NCBI RefSeq assembly: GCF_020733705.1 | Contig: NZ_JAJFZM010000001.1 | Location: forward strand, 310,001-374,000 | Direction of reading: 5' to 3' | Source of the DNA: Nocardia australiensis | Lineage (GTDB): Bacteria > Actinomycetota > Actinomycetes > Mycobacteriales > Mycobacteriaceae | Length of the DNA stretch: 64,000 nucleotides | In this document: piece after piece, positions 54,190 to 62,771 of the stretch | Layout: the number at the start of each line of letters is the position of its first letter | Position numbering within the stretch: the stretch's first letter is position 1 | The notes under the pieces: generated by a model | The model's database searches: none | Seen by the model: the letters and a program-made list of their open reading frames with translations, nothing else | Told to the model about the DNA's origin: nothing | Position numbers and translations under genes: made by a program

Positions 54190-55463
54190 CGGGCGGTGGC
54201 CTCGATGATGTCGGCGGTGCGGGCGGCGGCGTCGGCGGAGCTCAGGGTCCGTGCGAATTCCGCGGCCCTGGCTTTGCGACGCGAGGTGAGCAACGAGGCC
54301 ACACCCTCCTCCAGTCGAGCGGCTGTGAGCTGCGTGAACCGCAGATGTGCGCCGACACCGAGGCGCTCCACCTGACCACCCCACATGGGCTGTTCGAATG
54401 ACACCGAGCACACGAGGGTCGGCAGTCCGGCACGCAGACTCTCGAACAGTGTTCCGATACCGCCGTGATGCACGGCGGCGGCACAGTGCGGAAAGACGAT
54501 GTCGTGGGCGAACGCGCCGACGACCTTCACATTCGCGCCCGCCTGCGCGTTGGCGACGTCCAGATCGCTCCAGCCCGCGCTCACCAGCGCGCGCACACCA
54601 AGCCGAGCGGACACCTCGGAGACCATGGCCAATACGGCGGCGGTGTCGCGAATTGGCATGCTGCCGAAACCGAAGAACACCGGCGCCTGACCTTCGGCGA
54701 TCCAGGATAGGATGCCCGCATGATCGCCCGACAGGTCGCCGACGGCCGCGCGGGCGGCCTGATCGAGGGTCAGGAAACCGGTGAACGACCTGCGCCCGTC
54801 CCACTGCGCGGGCAGGCCGGGCACTAGCGCGGGGTCGTAGATCTGCACTTCAGGGACATTCGCGCGTTCCAGCACCGCGGCGGTACTCGACCAGGATTTC
54901 GGCAGCCCCAGTGTCGCGCGCAAATTATTGAGGTAGCGCATGAACACCACGCGGCGCAGGTTTTCGGCGAGCACCCAGGTCGCTCGATTGACCGGGACGG
55001 GCGGATTCCAGTGCGCGGGCAGCGCACCAGGGAAGGGATAGGCCCCGTTCTTCCTGCACGGGTAGTAATGCAGGCTGACCAGCGGCACCCCCATCGCTTC
55101 GGAAACCGAACTCGCTCGATCCTCGGTCACTGTGCTCGCGACGATCAGATCGGCCTTCGCGCATACGTCGATGACCTCGCGGTTCATCTGCTCCGCGTAA
55201 CCCGCCATCTGCCGCGCGACCAGTTGCATCAGCCGCAGGGTATTTCCGGCGGCCAGCGCCTCCTGCCCTTCCGGCGAGCTGTAGAGCTGCTGGATATCGG
55301 GGCCGCAGACGCGGGCGGTGAGGCCGGTCGCGGTTACGAAATCGACCAGGTTGGGCGGAGCGCCCAGCAAGACGTCGTGACCACGTCGCCGCAGCTCGAG
55401 ACCGAGAGCCACGACCGGCTGGACGTCACCACGGGTTCCGGTTAGCGGAATCGCTATTCTCAC
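54186..55463 (-). CDS. GT1 glycosyltransferase (MGT/UGT-like, GPL-type)
   Basis: A 425-residue GT-B enzyme of the UDP-glycosyltransferase type. The N-terminal RIAIPLTGTRGDVQPVVALGLEL is typical of mycobacterial glycopeptidolipid and sterol glycosyltransferases. The donor motif HHGGIGTLFESLRAGLP is near residue 345, followed by EQPMWGGQ. GTG 55463 has GAAAGAAG upstream. Such enzymes glycosylate hydrophobic acceptors (macrolides, sterols, lipopeptides). Coupled to the export permease and divergent from the GT4-P450 gene, so the three probably work on one compound. Confidence 0.88.
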   Translation of the reverse strand: MRIAIPLTGTRGDVQPVVALGLELRRRGHDVLLGAPPNLVDFVTATGLTARVCGPDIQQLYSSPEGQEALAAGNTLRLMQLVARQMAGYAEQMNREVIDVCAKADLIVASTVTEDRASSVSEAMGVPLVSLHYYPCRKNGAYPFPGALPAHWNPPVPVNRATWVLAENLRRVVFMRYLNNLRATLGLPKSWSSTAAVLERANVPEVQIYDPALVPGLPAQWDGRRSFTGFLTLDQAARAAVGDLSGDHAGILSWIAEGQAPVFFGFGSMPIRDTAAVLAMVSEVSARLGVRALVSAGWSDLDVANAQAGANVKVVGAFAHDIVFPHCAAAVHHGGIGTLFESLRAGLPTLVCSVSFEQPMWGGQVERLGVGAHLRFTQLTAARLEEGVASLLTSRRKARAAEFARTLSSADAAARTADIIEATAR

Positions 55464-55578
55464 GGCGCTTCTTTCGGTGCTGTTGTTGTCCGGTCGATAC
55501 ATGCTGGCGCCGACGAGCGCGTGGTGTCGCCAGAACTATGGGCTCTTGCGCAGGCATCCGCGTCGGTACAGTGACATT

Positions 55579-58137
55579 GTGCACATCGCGATGTTCATGG
55601 ATTATCACCCGACCTCACTCGGTGGGGTCCAGACCGCGGTCGACGCACTGCGACGTGGACTCGAACGCGCAGGTCACCGCGTCACGCTGTTCGTCGCGCC
55701 CGTGCCTGGCGCCGGCGGCGACACACCGGCGAATGTGGTGGAACTCAATGCCATCGAGGCATTCGGCGTGAACGGTTTCGCGGTCGTCGCGCCCACCAAG
55801 CGCAACGCCGAGTTGATCGACTCCGTTTTTGCCGCGCGCGGGCCGATCGACCTGGTGCACACGCACACCACCTACGGTGTCGCGATCGCTGGAATGAAAG
55901 CGGCTCGGCGACACCGGCTTCCGCTCGTGCACACCGCTCAGAGCCGCGACGACGCGTTCATCGAAAACACCTCGCCCGCACCGTATCCGGCGGCACTCGC
56001 GATGCGCGCACTGCACGGCCGGTTCGTCCCGCACCACCATCACATGCCGCACCGCCCCGAAAGCCGTGCGGCACGCCATGCTTGGTGGACCATTGTCGGC
56101 CAGGCGCAGGCCGCCGACCAGGTAATCGCGCCGACACGCCATTTTGCCGAACTGATGCTCGCACACGGACTGACCAAGCCGATTCGCGTCGTTTCCAACG
56201 GTGTTGACGATGAGTTGTTCGAAAACCACTCCGGCAGAGTTATTTCCGATGAGCCGAGCGGACCGCTGCGGCTTATTTGGTGTGGGCGGCTTTCCAAGGA
56301 GAAGCGGCTACTCGAATCTATCGACGCGGTGCGGCGCGTCGACAACTGCACCCTCGATATCTATGGCGACGGCGATCTACGAGACGATGCTGCCGCGATC
56401 GCGGGCAGTGATAAGCGAATACGGTTGCACGGCAGGGTAACCCAGGCCGAATGCGTCGAGGCCATGCACGACGGCGATGCACTGCTTTTCCCGTCCCATG
56501 GTTTCGACACCCAGGGCATGGTGTTACTCGAGGCGGTGGCCGCGGGTCTGCCGATCATCTACTGCGATCCCGATCTCGACGAGTCGGTGCCCACCGGTAG
56601 CGGCGTGCGCGCCGCGGATCCGTCGACCGCCGCGATCGCGGAGTCCATCGCCAAACTTGCCGCCGACCGCGCCGCGCTTGCCGAGATGCGTGAGGTGCTG
56701 AGCAAGCACAGCGAGTCCGTACTGCAATCGCATCACACGGATGCAGTCCTCGATATCTACCGCACCGCCCTCGATGAGTCCGCAAGCAGCCCGGAACCGG
56801 TTATGCCACAAAGTCTTTCGGAGGTGCCGACCGCGCCGGGACGACTACCACTGGTCGGGCACGGCCTGCGGGCGCTTCGCGACGCTCCCGGGTTCGTGAT
56901 GGCGCTGCCCGAACTCGGGCCGATAGTGCGGATATTCTTCGGCCAGCAAACGGGATACCTGCTCACCACACCGGATTTGGTTCGCGAGGTCGGTCTGGGC
57001 GACGGCGAATTGAATCGTGAAGACCTGCGCGAGGCGATCAAGGATGTAGCGGGCGGATCGGTCAACGTCCTGCGCGGCGGCGAGCACAAACTGCGGCGCA
57101 GGATGATCGCGCCCGCATTGCGCCAGGGTCGCCTCGCCGAATACACCAAGGCCGCGGCGGATATCGCCGAACGCTGGTCAGCAGGGCTCCCGCCGGGTGG
57201 GCGCGTGAATCTGATGGACGAGGCACACGGCCTGGTGCTCGACACCGTGTCGTCCACGCTGTTCACCGCCGACTTCAGCGACGACGCACGCCGCGAGATC
57301 CGGGACAACGTGCCGTGGCTGCTCAGCCAGGTCATTCTGCGGACCGCGCTACCTGCGCAACTGCGTAGGCTCCGTCTCATCGCGAATTGGCGGTGGCGCG
57401 CGAAAGCACGCCACCTGCGCGGCGCCATCGGCGATGTGATCGCCGAATACCGTCGCCGCGACGAGGATTTCAACGATGTGGTGTCCGCGCTGATCCGCCA
57501 CACCGATGACGAAACCGGCGCGAAACTGTCCGACGAGCACATCATCGATGAAGCGATCCTCATGCTGGCCGGGGGTGTCGGATCGATGGCGTCGCTGGCG
57601 GGCTGGCTGTGGCACGAGGTCATGCTCCGCCCGGAAATCGCCGAACAGCTCTATGCCGAACTCGACGCCGTCGTCGGCACCGGTCCCGTTCGCCCCGAAC
57701 ATCTCGGCGCACTTCCCTATCTGAAACAGGTTGTGGCCGAAACGCTTCGCTTCTGGGGCCCATGGATCAGCGCGGGCACCGCGGATGGCGACATCACCAT
57801 CGGCGGCGTCACCATTCCCGACGGCGCGGCAATCATGTTCAGCCCATATATGGTTCAGCACGACAAGCGCTATTTCGCCAACCCGGAGGCATTCGACCCA
57901 TCCCGCTGGTCCCCCGACCGCGCCGCGGAGATCGACAAAAAGGCCAGCCTCTCGTTCGGCGTCGGCCGCCGCCGCTGCCTCGGCGACCATTTCGCCCTGC
58001 TGGAAATCACCCTGGCATCAGCCGCGCTACTATCCCGATGGCGGCCGGTCCCCGACCCGGATTACGTTGTGCGCGCATCGAATAAAGACTTCGTCCTGTC
58101 ACCGTCGGCTATACCGGTCACCCTGCACGCACGATAA
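55579..58137 (+). CDS. GT4 glycosyltransferase-cytochrome P450 fusion protein
   Basis: An 852-residue two-domain protein from GTG 55579. Residues 1 to about 400 are a GT4 glycosyltransferase: AMFMDYHPTSLGGVQTAVDAL, VHTHTTYG, RLIWCGRLSKEKRLLE, and the donor motif with Asp310 and Glu318 in the E-x7-E spacing. A Ser/Pro-rich linker (about 399-412) leads to a full cytochrome P450 (about 415-852), with ExxR at 721-724 (ETLR), DPSRW, and the heme loop FGVGRRRCLG with Cys800. In the I-helix, AGGVGSM replaces the usual AG(H/x)(E/D)TT, so the acid-alcohol pair for O2 activation is missing. An in-frame ATG (56803) could also start a free P450. The frame is intact with normal codon use. No signal peptide. 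Confidence 0.9.
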   Translation: MHIAMFMDYHPTSLGGVQTAVDALRRGLERAGHRVTLFVAPVPGAGGDTPANVVELNAIEAFGVNGFAVVAPTKRNAELIDSVFAARGPIDLVHTHTTYGVAIAGMKAARRHRLPLVHTAQSRDDAFIENTSPAPYPAALAMRALHGRFVPHHHHMPHRPESRAARHAWWTIVGQAQAADQVIAPTRHFAELMLAHGLTKPIRVVSNGVDDELFENHSGRVISDEPSGPLRLIWCGRLSKEKRLLESIDAVRRVDNCTLDIYGDGDLRDDAAAIAGSDKRIRLHGRVTQAECVEAMHDGDALLFPSHGFDTQGMVLLEAVAAGLPIIYCDPDLDESVPTGSGVRAADPSTAAIAESIAKLAADRAALAEMREVLSKHSESVLQSHHTDAVLDIYRTALDESASSPEPVMPQSLSEVPTAPGRLPLVGHGLRALRDAPGFVMALPELGPIVRIFFGQQTGYLLTTPDLVREVGLGDGELNREDLREAIKDVAGGSVNVLRGGEHKLRRRMIAPALRQGRLAEYTKAAADIAERWSAGLPPGGRVNLMDEAHGLVLDTVSSTLFTADFSDDARREIRDNVPWLLSQVILRTALPAQLRRLRLIANWRWRAKARHLRGAIGDVIAEYRRRDEDFNDVVSALIRHTDDETGAKLSDEHIIDEAILMLAGGVGSMASLAGWLWHEVMLRPEIAEQLYAELDAVVGTGPVRPEHLGALPYLKQVVAETLRFWGPWISAGTADGDITIGGVTIPDGAAIMFSPYMVQHDKRYFANPEAFDPSRWSPDRAAEIDKKASLSFGVGRRRCLGDHFALLEITLASAALLSRWRPVPDPDYVVRASNKDFVLSPSAIPVTLHAR

Positions 58138-58304
58138 GTCGATAACACCCGTCACGGAATGTGGCCGCGACTGTCAGCCATCGCTTACTCGCCCGCACTT
58201 CGAATACCCATAGCTCGACAACCGGTCAATGCGCCGGCGCTCACCAGTGAGCCCAGGGACAAATCGCCACCGGGTTTCACACCAGGGCCTGATCTTGTGA
58301 ATAC

Positions 58305-59384
58305 CTATACGTTGAAACGGAATTCGACGACATCGCCATCATGCATGACGTAGTCCTTGCCTTCCATCCGCACCTTGCCCGCGGCCTTGGCTGCTGACAT
58401 GGAGCCGTTTTCGACGAGGTCGGCGAAGGAGACTACTTCGGCTTTGATGAAGCCGCGTTCGAAGTCGGTGTGGATTACACCTGCGGCTTTGGGGGCGGTG
58501 TCGCCCTGGTGGATTGTCCAGGCGCGGGCCTCTTTCGGGCCTGCGGTGAGGTAGGTCTGCAGGCCGAGGGTGTGGAAGCCGGCGCGGGCCAGCGCGTGCA
58601 GGCCGGGTTCGGTCTGGCCGATGGACTCGAGTAGTTCCAGGGCGGATTCGGCGTCGAGTTCGAGGAGTTCGGCTTCGACCTTGGCGTCGAGGAAAACCGA
58701 ATCAGCCGGGGCCACTGCGGCTTTCAGCTCGGCGACTTTGGCATCGTCAGTGAGGACGGATTCGTCGGCGTTGAAGACGTACAGGAATGGCTTGGTGGTG
58801 AGTAGTGAAAGTTCTTTCAGCAGTTCGCCATCCAGCGAAGCACGCGCGGAGAAGAGAGTTTTCCCCTCATCGAGCACCGCCTGCGCGGCCTTGGCCGCGT
58901 CGAGCACCGGTTTGCGGTCCTTTTTGACCTTGGCTTCCTTCTCGAGGCGCGGGATCGCCTTCTCGAGGGTTTGCATATCGGCGATGATCAGCTCGGTCTC
59001 GATCACCTCGATGTCGGCGGACGGGTCGACCCGCCCGTCGACGTGGATTACGTCGTCGTCGGCGAACACCCGCACCACCTGGCAGATGGCGTCGGCCTCA
59101 CGAATGTTGGCGAGGAACTTATTGCCGAGCCCCGCACCCTCGGACGCGCCTTTGACAATGCCCGCGATGTCGACGAACGACACCACGGCGGGCACGATGC
59201 GCTCGGAACCGAAGATCTCGGCGAGCTGGTCGAGCCGCGGATCCGGCAGCGGCACCACCCCGACGTTCGGCTCGATGGTAGCGAACGGATAGTTCGCGGC
59301 CAGCACGTCGTTCTTGGTCAGCGCATTGAACAGCGTCGACTTTCCGACGTTGGGCAGGCCGACGATTCCGAGGGTGAGACTCAC
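58305..59384 (-). CDS. ychF: Redox-regulated ATPase YchF (OLA1 type)
   Basis: A 359-residue P-loop protein of the Obg family that prefers ATP. It has GLPNVGKSTLFNALT, DIAGIVKGASEGAGLGNKFL, and the C-terminal TGS domain ending GKDYVMHDGDVVEFRFNV. GTG start. It binds ribosomes and acts in stress responses. The 167-base gap to the fusion gene contains only a short GCTCAC/GTGAGC inverted repeat. Confidence 0.96.
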   Translation of the reverse strand: MSLTLGIVGLPNVGKSTLFNALTKNDVLAANYPFATIEPNVGVVPLPDPRLDQLAEIFGSERIVPAVVSFVDIAGIVKGASEGAGLGNKFLANIREADAICQVVRVFADDDVIHVDGRVDPSADIEVIETELIIADMQTLEKAIPRLEKEAKVKKDRKPVLDAAKAAQAVLDEGKTLFSARASLDGELLKELSLLTTKPFLYVFNADESVLTDDAKVAELKAAVAPADSVFLDAKVEAELLELDAESALELLESIGQTEPGLHALARAGFHTLGLQTYLTAGPKEARAWTIHQGDTAPKAAGVIHTDFERGFIKAEVVSFADLVENGSMSAAKAAGKVRMEGKDYVMHDGDVVEFRFNV

Positions 59385-59444
59385 GAGGACGAGAGTCTAC
59401 GCGTCGTGACACTGTCCGATCGCAGTGGCCGAGCGGGCGGGCGT

Positions 59445-60368
59445 TCAGGGAATCAACACGACCTTGCCGAGGTTGCCGCGTTCCTCGATGACCGCGTGTG
59501 CCTCGGCGGCATCCTCCAGTGCGAATTCCGCGTGGACGGCGAGACGGAGTTGGCCGGAGGCGAAGTACTGCCAGAGTTCCTGGCGCCAATGCTCGTACAG
59601 GTCCGGAGAGTTCCGTGCGATCCGGGCCATTTGGAATCCGATCACCGACTTGGCACCGACAAGCAGGTCATACGCCTCGATGGTGCCGCCGCCGGAGCTG
59701 TAGGCGACGAGCCTGCCGTCGGGGGCGAGGGCCGCGATGGCGGGCGTGAGCAGCTCGCCACCGACGGCATCGAGCACGTAGTCGACAGGTTCACCCCAGG
59801 ACCGCTGCTCGTAGGCGACCACCTCGTCGGCGCCGAGGTCGCGGACGAACTCGGCCTTGCTCAGATCGGAGACCGCGCCGACGACACGCGAGGCCCCGCG
59901 CACCCGCGCCAACTGAACGGCAAGATGTCCCACTCCGCTCGCGGCACCGGTGATCAGCGCCGCCTCGCCCTCTTTCGGGTTCGCCGCGGCGAGCGCTCCC
60001 AGCGCGACCAGTCCGCTGCGCACCAGTGCGACCGCGTCGATCGCGGACGCGCCATCCGGAATCGGCGAAGCCATCGCCGAGGAAAGCAGCGCGTATTCGG
60101 CATAGCCGTGCCCGAACACCAGTCCGGTCACGCGGTAGCCGGGGGTGAATCCGGTGACGCCCTCACCGACCGCGACAACTTCACCCGCGATCTCCCCGCC
60201 CAACGGAATCGGCTCGCGCGTCTCACGCACCTTGCGGACCACCGGCAGTGTCACTCCGATTGCCTCGACCCGGACAAGCAGTTCGCCGGGGCCGGGCGTG
60301 GGCGCTTCCACCGTCGCGATCTCGAGTACCTCGGGACCACCGCTGCGCTCGTAGTGAACCCGCCGCAT
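59445..60368 (-). CDS. Zinc-independent quinone oxidoreductase (MDR family)
   Basis: A 307-residue medium-chain reductase. The GroES-like domain begins MRRVHYERSGGPEVLEIATVE. The NADPH-binding loop is ITGAASGVGHLAVQLA. The catalytic-zinc Cys/His pattern is absent, as in quinone oxidoreductases. GGAGGT lies 4 bases before ATG 60368. It is divergent from the AraC gene at 60542. Substrate unknown. Confidence 0.9.
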   Translation of the reverse strand: MRRVHYERSGGPEVLEIATVEAPTPGPGELLVRVEAIGVTLPVVRKVRETREPIPLGGEIAGEVVAVGEGVTGFTPGYRVTGLVFGHGYAEYALLSSAMASPIPDGASAIDAVALVRSGLVALGALAAANPKEGEAALITGAASGVGHLAVQLARVRGASRVVGAVSDLSKAEFVRDLGADEVVAYEQRSWGEPVDYVLDAVGGELLTPAIAALAPDGRLVAYSSGGGTIEAYDLLVGAKSVIGFQMARIARNSPDLYEHWRQELWQYFASGQLRLAVHAEFALEDAAEAHAVIEERGNLGKVVLIP

Positions 60369-60541
60369 GACACCTCCAAAAATCGTTAGAAAGGCGTACA
60401 TTAACCCGGGCCTCATGCATCTCACAGCACATCATCGGCCCGAGTGCCGCATCTCACCGCACCCGGTGCGCAGCGGGCCGACGCGGACGGTGCCCGCACG
60501 AGCGGGGTTGCGTGCGGCGCGACCTGACGTAGCGTTGCATC

Positions 60542-61378
60542 ATGGAGCCGACCACCGAAGTGGTGATGGCACGACCGGCACCCGCGCTCGCGGCATTCAT
60601 CGACGGCTATGTCGGTTACCGCCTGACCGGGTTCGCGCCGGGACTGCACCGGGGACTGCCGTCGCGGAATATGACGTTCATCGTGTCGATCGGACCGACA
60701 ATAGATGTGGTCGGACAGACAGATCCGCGTCAGGCACCCGACGACTATCGGTTCGTGGTCGGCGGATTGCAGGCAAGTGCGGCTTCCATTGCGCATAATG
60801 GCCACCAGGAGGGGATCTCGGTCGCGCTGACGCCGCTGGGTTCCCGGGCTCTGTTCGGGATGCCCGCGAGCGCGCTGTGGGACACCTCGGTGGAGTGTGC
60901 GGAGGTGACGGGCCCGGCGGGAGGTGAACTGTGGGAGGAACTTCAGGGCCGGGCCGGTTGGCCGGAACGCTTCGCTGCCTGTGATCGAGTGCTGACCCGG
61001 CTGGCCCGCCACGACCGGCTGGTGACGCCCGAATTGACTTGGGCTTGGCGCACTTTGGTCGGTACTCATGGCACCACCGCTATCGGTCCGTTGGCCGAGG
61101 ACATCGGCTGGAGCCGCCAGCATCTGGCGCGCCGCTTCAATGCCGAATTCGGCCTCGCGCCCAAACTCGCCGCCCGGATCGCCCGCTTCGAGCGCGCCAG
61201 GCGGATGATCGAACGCACCCCGTCATTCGTCACGATCGCCCAGGTCGCGGCGACCTGTGGTTACTACGACCAGGCCCATTTGAATCGCGACTTCGCCGAT
61301 CTGGCCGGCTGTAGCCCGACCACCTGGCTGGCCGAGGAGATTCCATCTGTCCAAGACGAAACGGGCCGGCCCGGGTGA
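60542..61378 (+). CDS. AraC-family transcriptional regulator
   Basis: A 278-residue regulator. The C-terminal AraC double helix-turn-helix runs from about 175 to 270: IGPLAEDIGWSRQHLARRFNAEFGLAPK, then QVAATCGYYDQAHLNRDFADLAGCSPTTW. The N-terminal part (about 10-140) has the fold common in AraC proteins paired with glyoxalase genes (ITVALTPLG-type stretch ISVALTPLGSRALFG). The VOC gene follows after 10 bases and is probably its target or partner. Confidence 0.9.
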   Translation: MEPTTEVVMARPAPALAAFIDGYVGYRLTGFAPGLHRGLPSRNMTFIVSIGPTIDVVGQTDPRQAPDDYRFVVGGLQASAASIAHNGHQEGISVALTPLGSRALFGMPASALWDTSVECAEVTGPAGGELWEELQGRAGWPERFAACDRVLTRLARHDRLVTPELTWAWRTLVGTHGTTAIGPLAEDIGWSRQHLARRFNAEFGLAPKLAARIARFERARRMIERTPSFVTIAQVAATCGYYDQAHLNRDFADLAGCSPTTWLAEEIPSVQDETGRPG

Positions 61379-61388
61379 GGCTGGACCC

Positions 61389-61814
61389 ATGACGAATTCA
61401 ACGACACAGAACACCACGCGCACCGCCACGGCGGTCTGGCCCTGCCTGACCTTCCGCGACGCCCGGGCGAGTTCCGCCTTCCTCGTCGAAGCCTTCGGCT
61501 TCGAGGAGACGGCGAGTTACGCCCGCGAAGACGATCCCTCGATCATCGAACACGGCGTACTGCGCTGGCCGCTCGGCGGCGGCATCATGTTCGGCTCGGC
61601 AAGCAAGGACGACACCGCGTTCGGCAGACGCAATCCCGGCAACGACTCGATCTACATCGTCTGCGACAACCCCGACGAACTGTTCGCCCGTGCCACGGCC
61701 GCGGGCGCTGAGCTGGTCCGCGGCCTGCGCGACGAGGACTACGGCTCACGTGGCTTCACCGTCCGCGACCCCGAAGGCAATATCTGGAGCTTCGGCACCT
61801 ACTGGGGCAGCTGA
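61389..61814 (+). CDS. VOC-superfamily (glyoxalase/bleomycin-resistance-like) protein
   Basis: A 141-residue protein of the vicinal oxygen chelate fold: WPCLTFRDARASSAFLVEAFGFEETASY at the start and RDPEGNIWSFGTYW at the end, the second holding the usual metal-binding Glu position or its equivalent. It may bind a toxic small molecule or catalyse an isomerisation; the ligand is not known. It follows araC closely and is presumably cotranscribed. Confidence 0.9.
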   Translation: MTNSTTQNTTRTATAVWPCLTFRDARASSAFLVEAFGFEETASYAREDDPSIIEHGVLRWPLGGGIMFGSASKDDTAFGRRNPGNDSIYIVCDNPDELFARATAAGAELVRGLRDEDYGSRGFTVRDPEGNIWSFGTYWGS

Positions 61815-61847
61815 ACCGCCCGGCACGGGCCGAGGGTTACCGCGCCC

Positions 61848-62771
61848 TCAGCGCCCGCCCATCCCGGACTGCGCGATACCGCTGACAAAGGACTTCTGCG
61901 CGATCGCGTACACCACCAGAAGTGGCGCGAGAATCACCATCGCGGCAGCCATCAGAATCGGCCACTGGGTTTGGTACTGGCCTTGCAGGCGCACCAAACC
62001 CAGTGTCGCGGTGGCGATATCGTTGCGCTGAATCATGATCAAGGGCCACAGGAAGTCGTTCCAGACGGTGATCCAGGTGAGCACGGCCAGTACCATCAGC
62101 GCGGGACGGGTGTGCGGCAGTAGAACTCGCCAAAAGACCTGCCAGGTGGTGGCGCCGTCGATGATGGCCGCTTCCTCGAGCTCAGCGGGCAAGGCCCGGA
62201 AGAACTGACGCATCAGGTAGGTGCCGAATGCGCTGCCGAACAGGCCGGGCACGATCATCGCCCACGGCGTGTCCACCCAGCCGAGGGCGCGCATCAACAA
62301 GAACTGCGGGATCACCGTCACGGTGAGCGGCACCATGAGGGTGCCGAGGTAGGCGAGGAATAGGACATCTCGACCCCGAAATCGTAAGCGGGCGAAGGCA
62401 TATCCGGCCAGCGAGCAGAAGAACACCTGTCCGGCGGTGACACACAACGCGTACCCGGCGGTATTGAGCAGCATCCGCCCCAGCGGCATCATGTCGAATA
62501 CCTCGCCATAATTGGACCACTGCGGTTGCGCGGGAAGGAAAGTCGGCTCGGTGATCTCGCCGTCGCGTTTCAGCGATCCCGACATCGCCCATAGAATCGG
62601 CGCCAGCGCACACCAGGCGATCGCGATAAGCGCCACATAGATCACCATGCCGTGCAGCGTGCGGCGCACGATCGCCCGCTGGACTCGGCTTCCTGACTTC
62701 CCTCGCGTAACCGGCTTGTTCGCGATGGCGGTGCGCGGACGCGAGCGGTGAACCACGTTGTTGGCGTTCAT
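61848..62771 (-). CDS. Carbohydrate ABC transporter permease 2 (UgpE/MalG-like)
   Basis: A 307-residue CUT1-family permease with six helices. The EAA loop is EEAAIIDGATTWQVFWRVLLPHTRPAL. The basic N-terminal extension of about 35 residues (RSRPRTAIANKPVTRGKSGSR) is longer than usual. ATG 62771 overlaps the stop of permease 1 by four bases. Sugar unknown; the ATPase of such systems is often a shared MsiK/UgpC encoded elsewhere. Confidence 0.92.
   Translation of the reverse strand: MNANNVVHRSRPRTAIANKPVTRGKSGSRVQRAIVRRTLHGMVIYVALIAIAWCALAPILWAMSGSLKRDGEITEPTFLPAQPQWSNYGEVFDMMPLGRMLLNTAGYALCVTAGQVFFCSLAGYAFARLRFRGRDVLFLAYLGTLMVPLTVTVIPQFLLMRALGWVDTPWAMIVPGLFGSAFGTYLMRQFFRALPAELEEAAIIDGATTWQVFWRVLLPHTRPALMVLAVLTWITVWNDFLWPLIMIQRNDIATATLGLVRLQGQYQTQWPILMAAAMVILAPLLVVYAIAQKSFVSGIAQSGMGGR

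Noticed and set aside
53428..54804. Reading the ABC-2 permease frame from 54804 as a longer protein, possibly with an ATPase domain
   Set aside because: The extra 205 codons lie antisense-free but inside the glycosyltransferase gene, contain no Walker motifs and are Arg-rich. The GTG at 54189 gives a normal permease.
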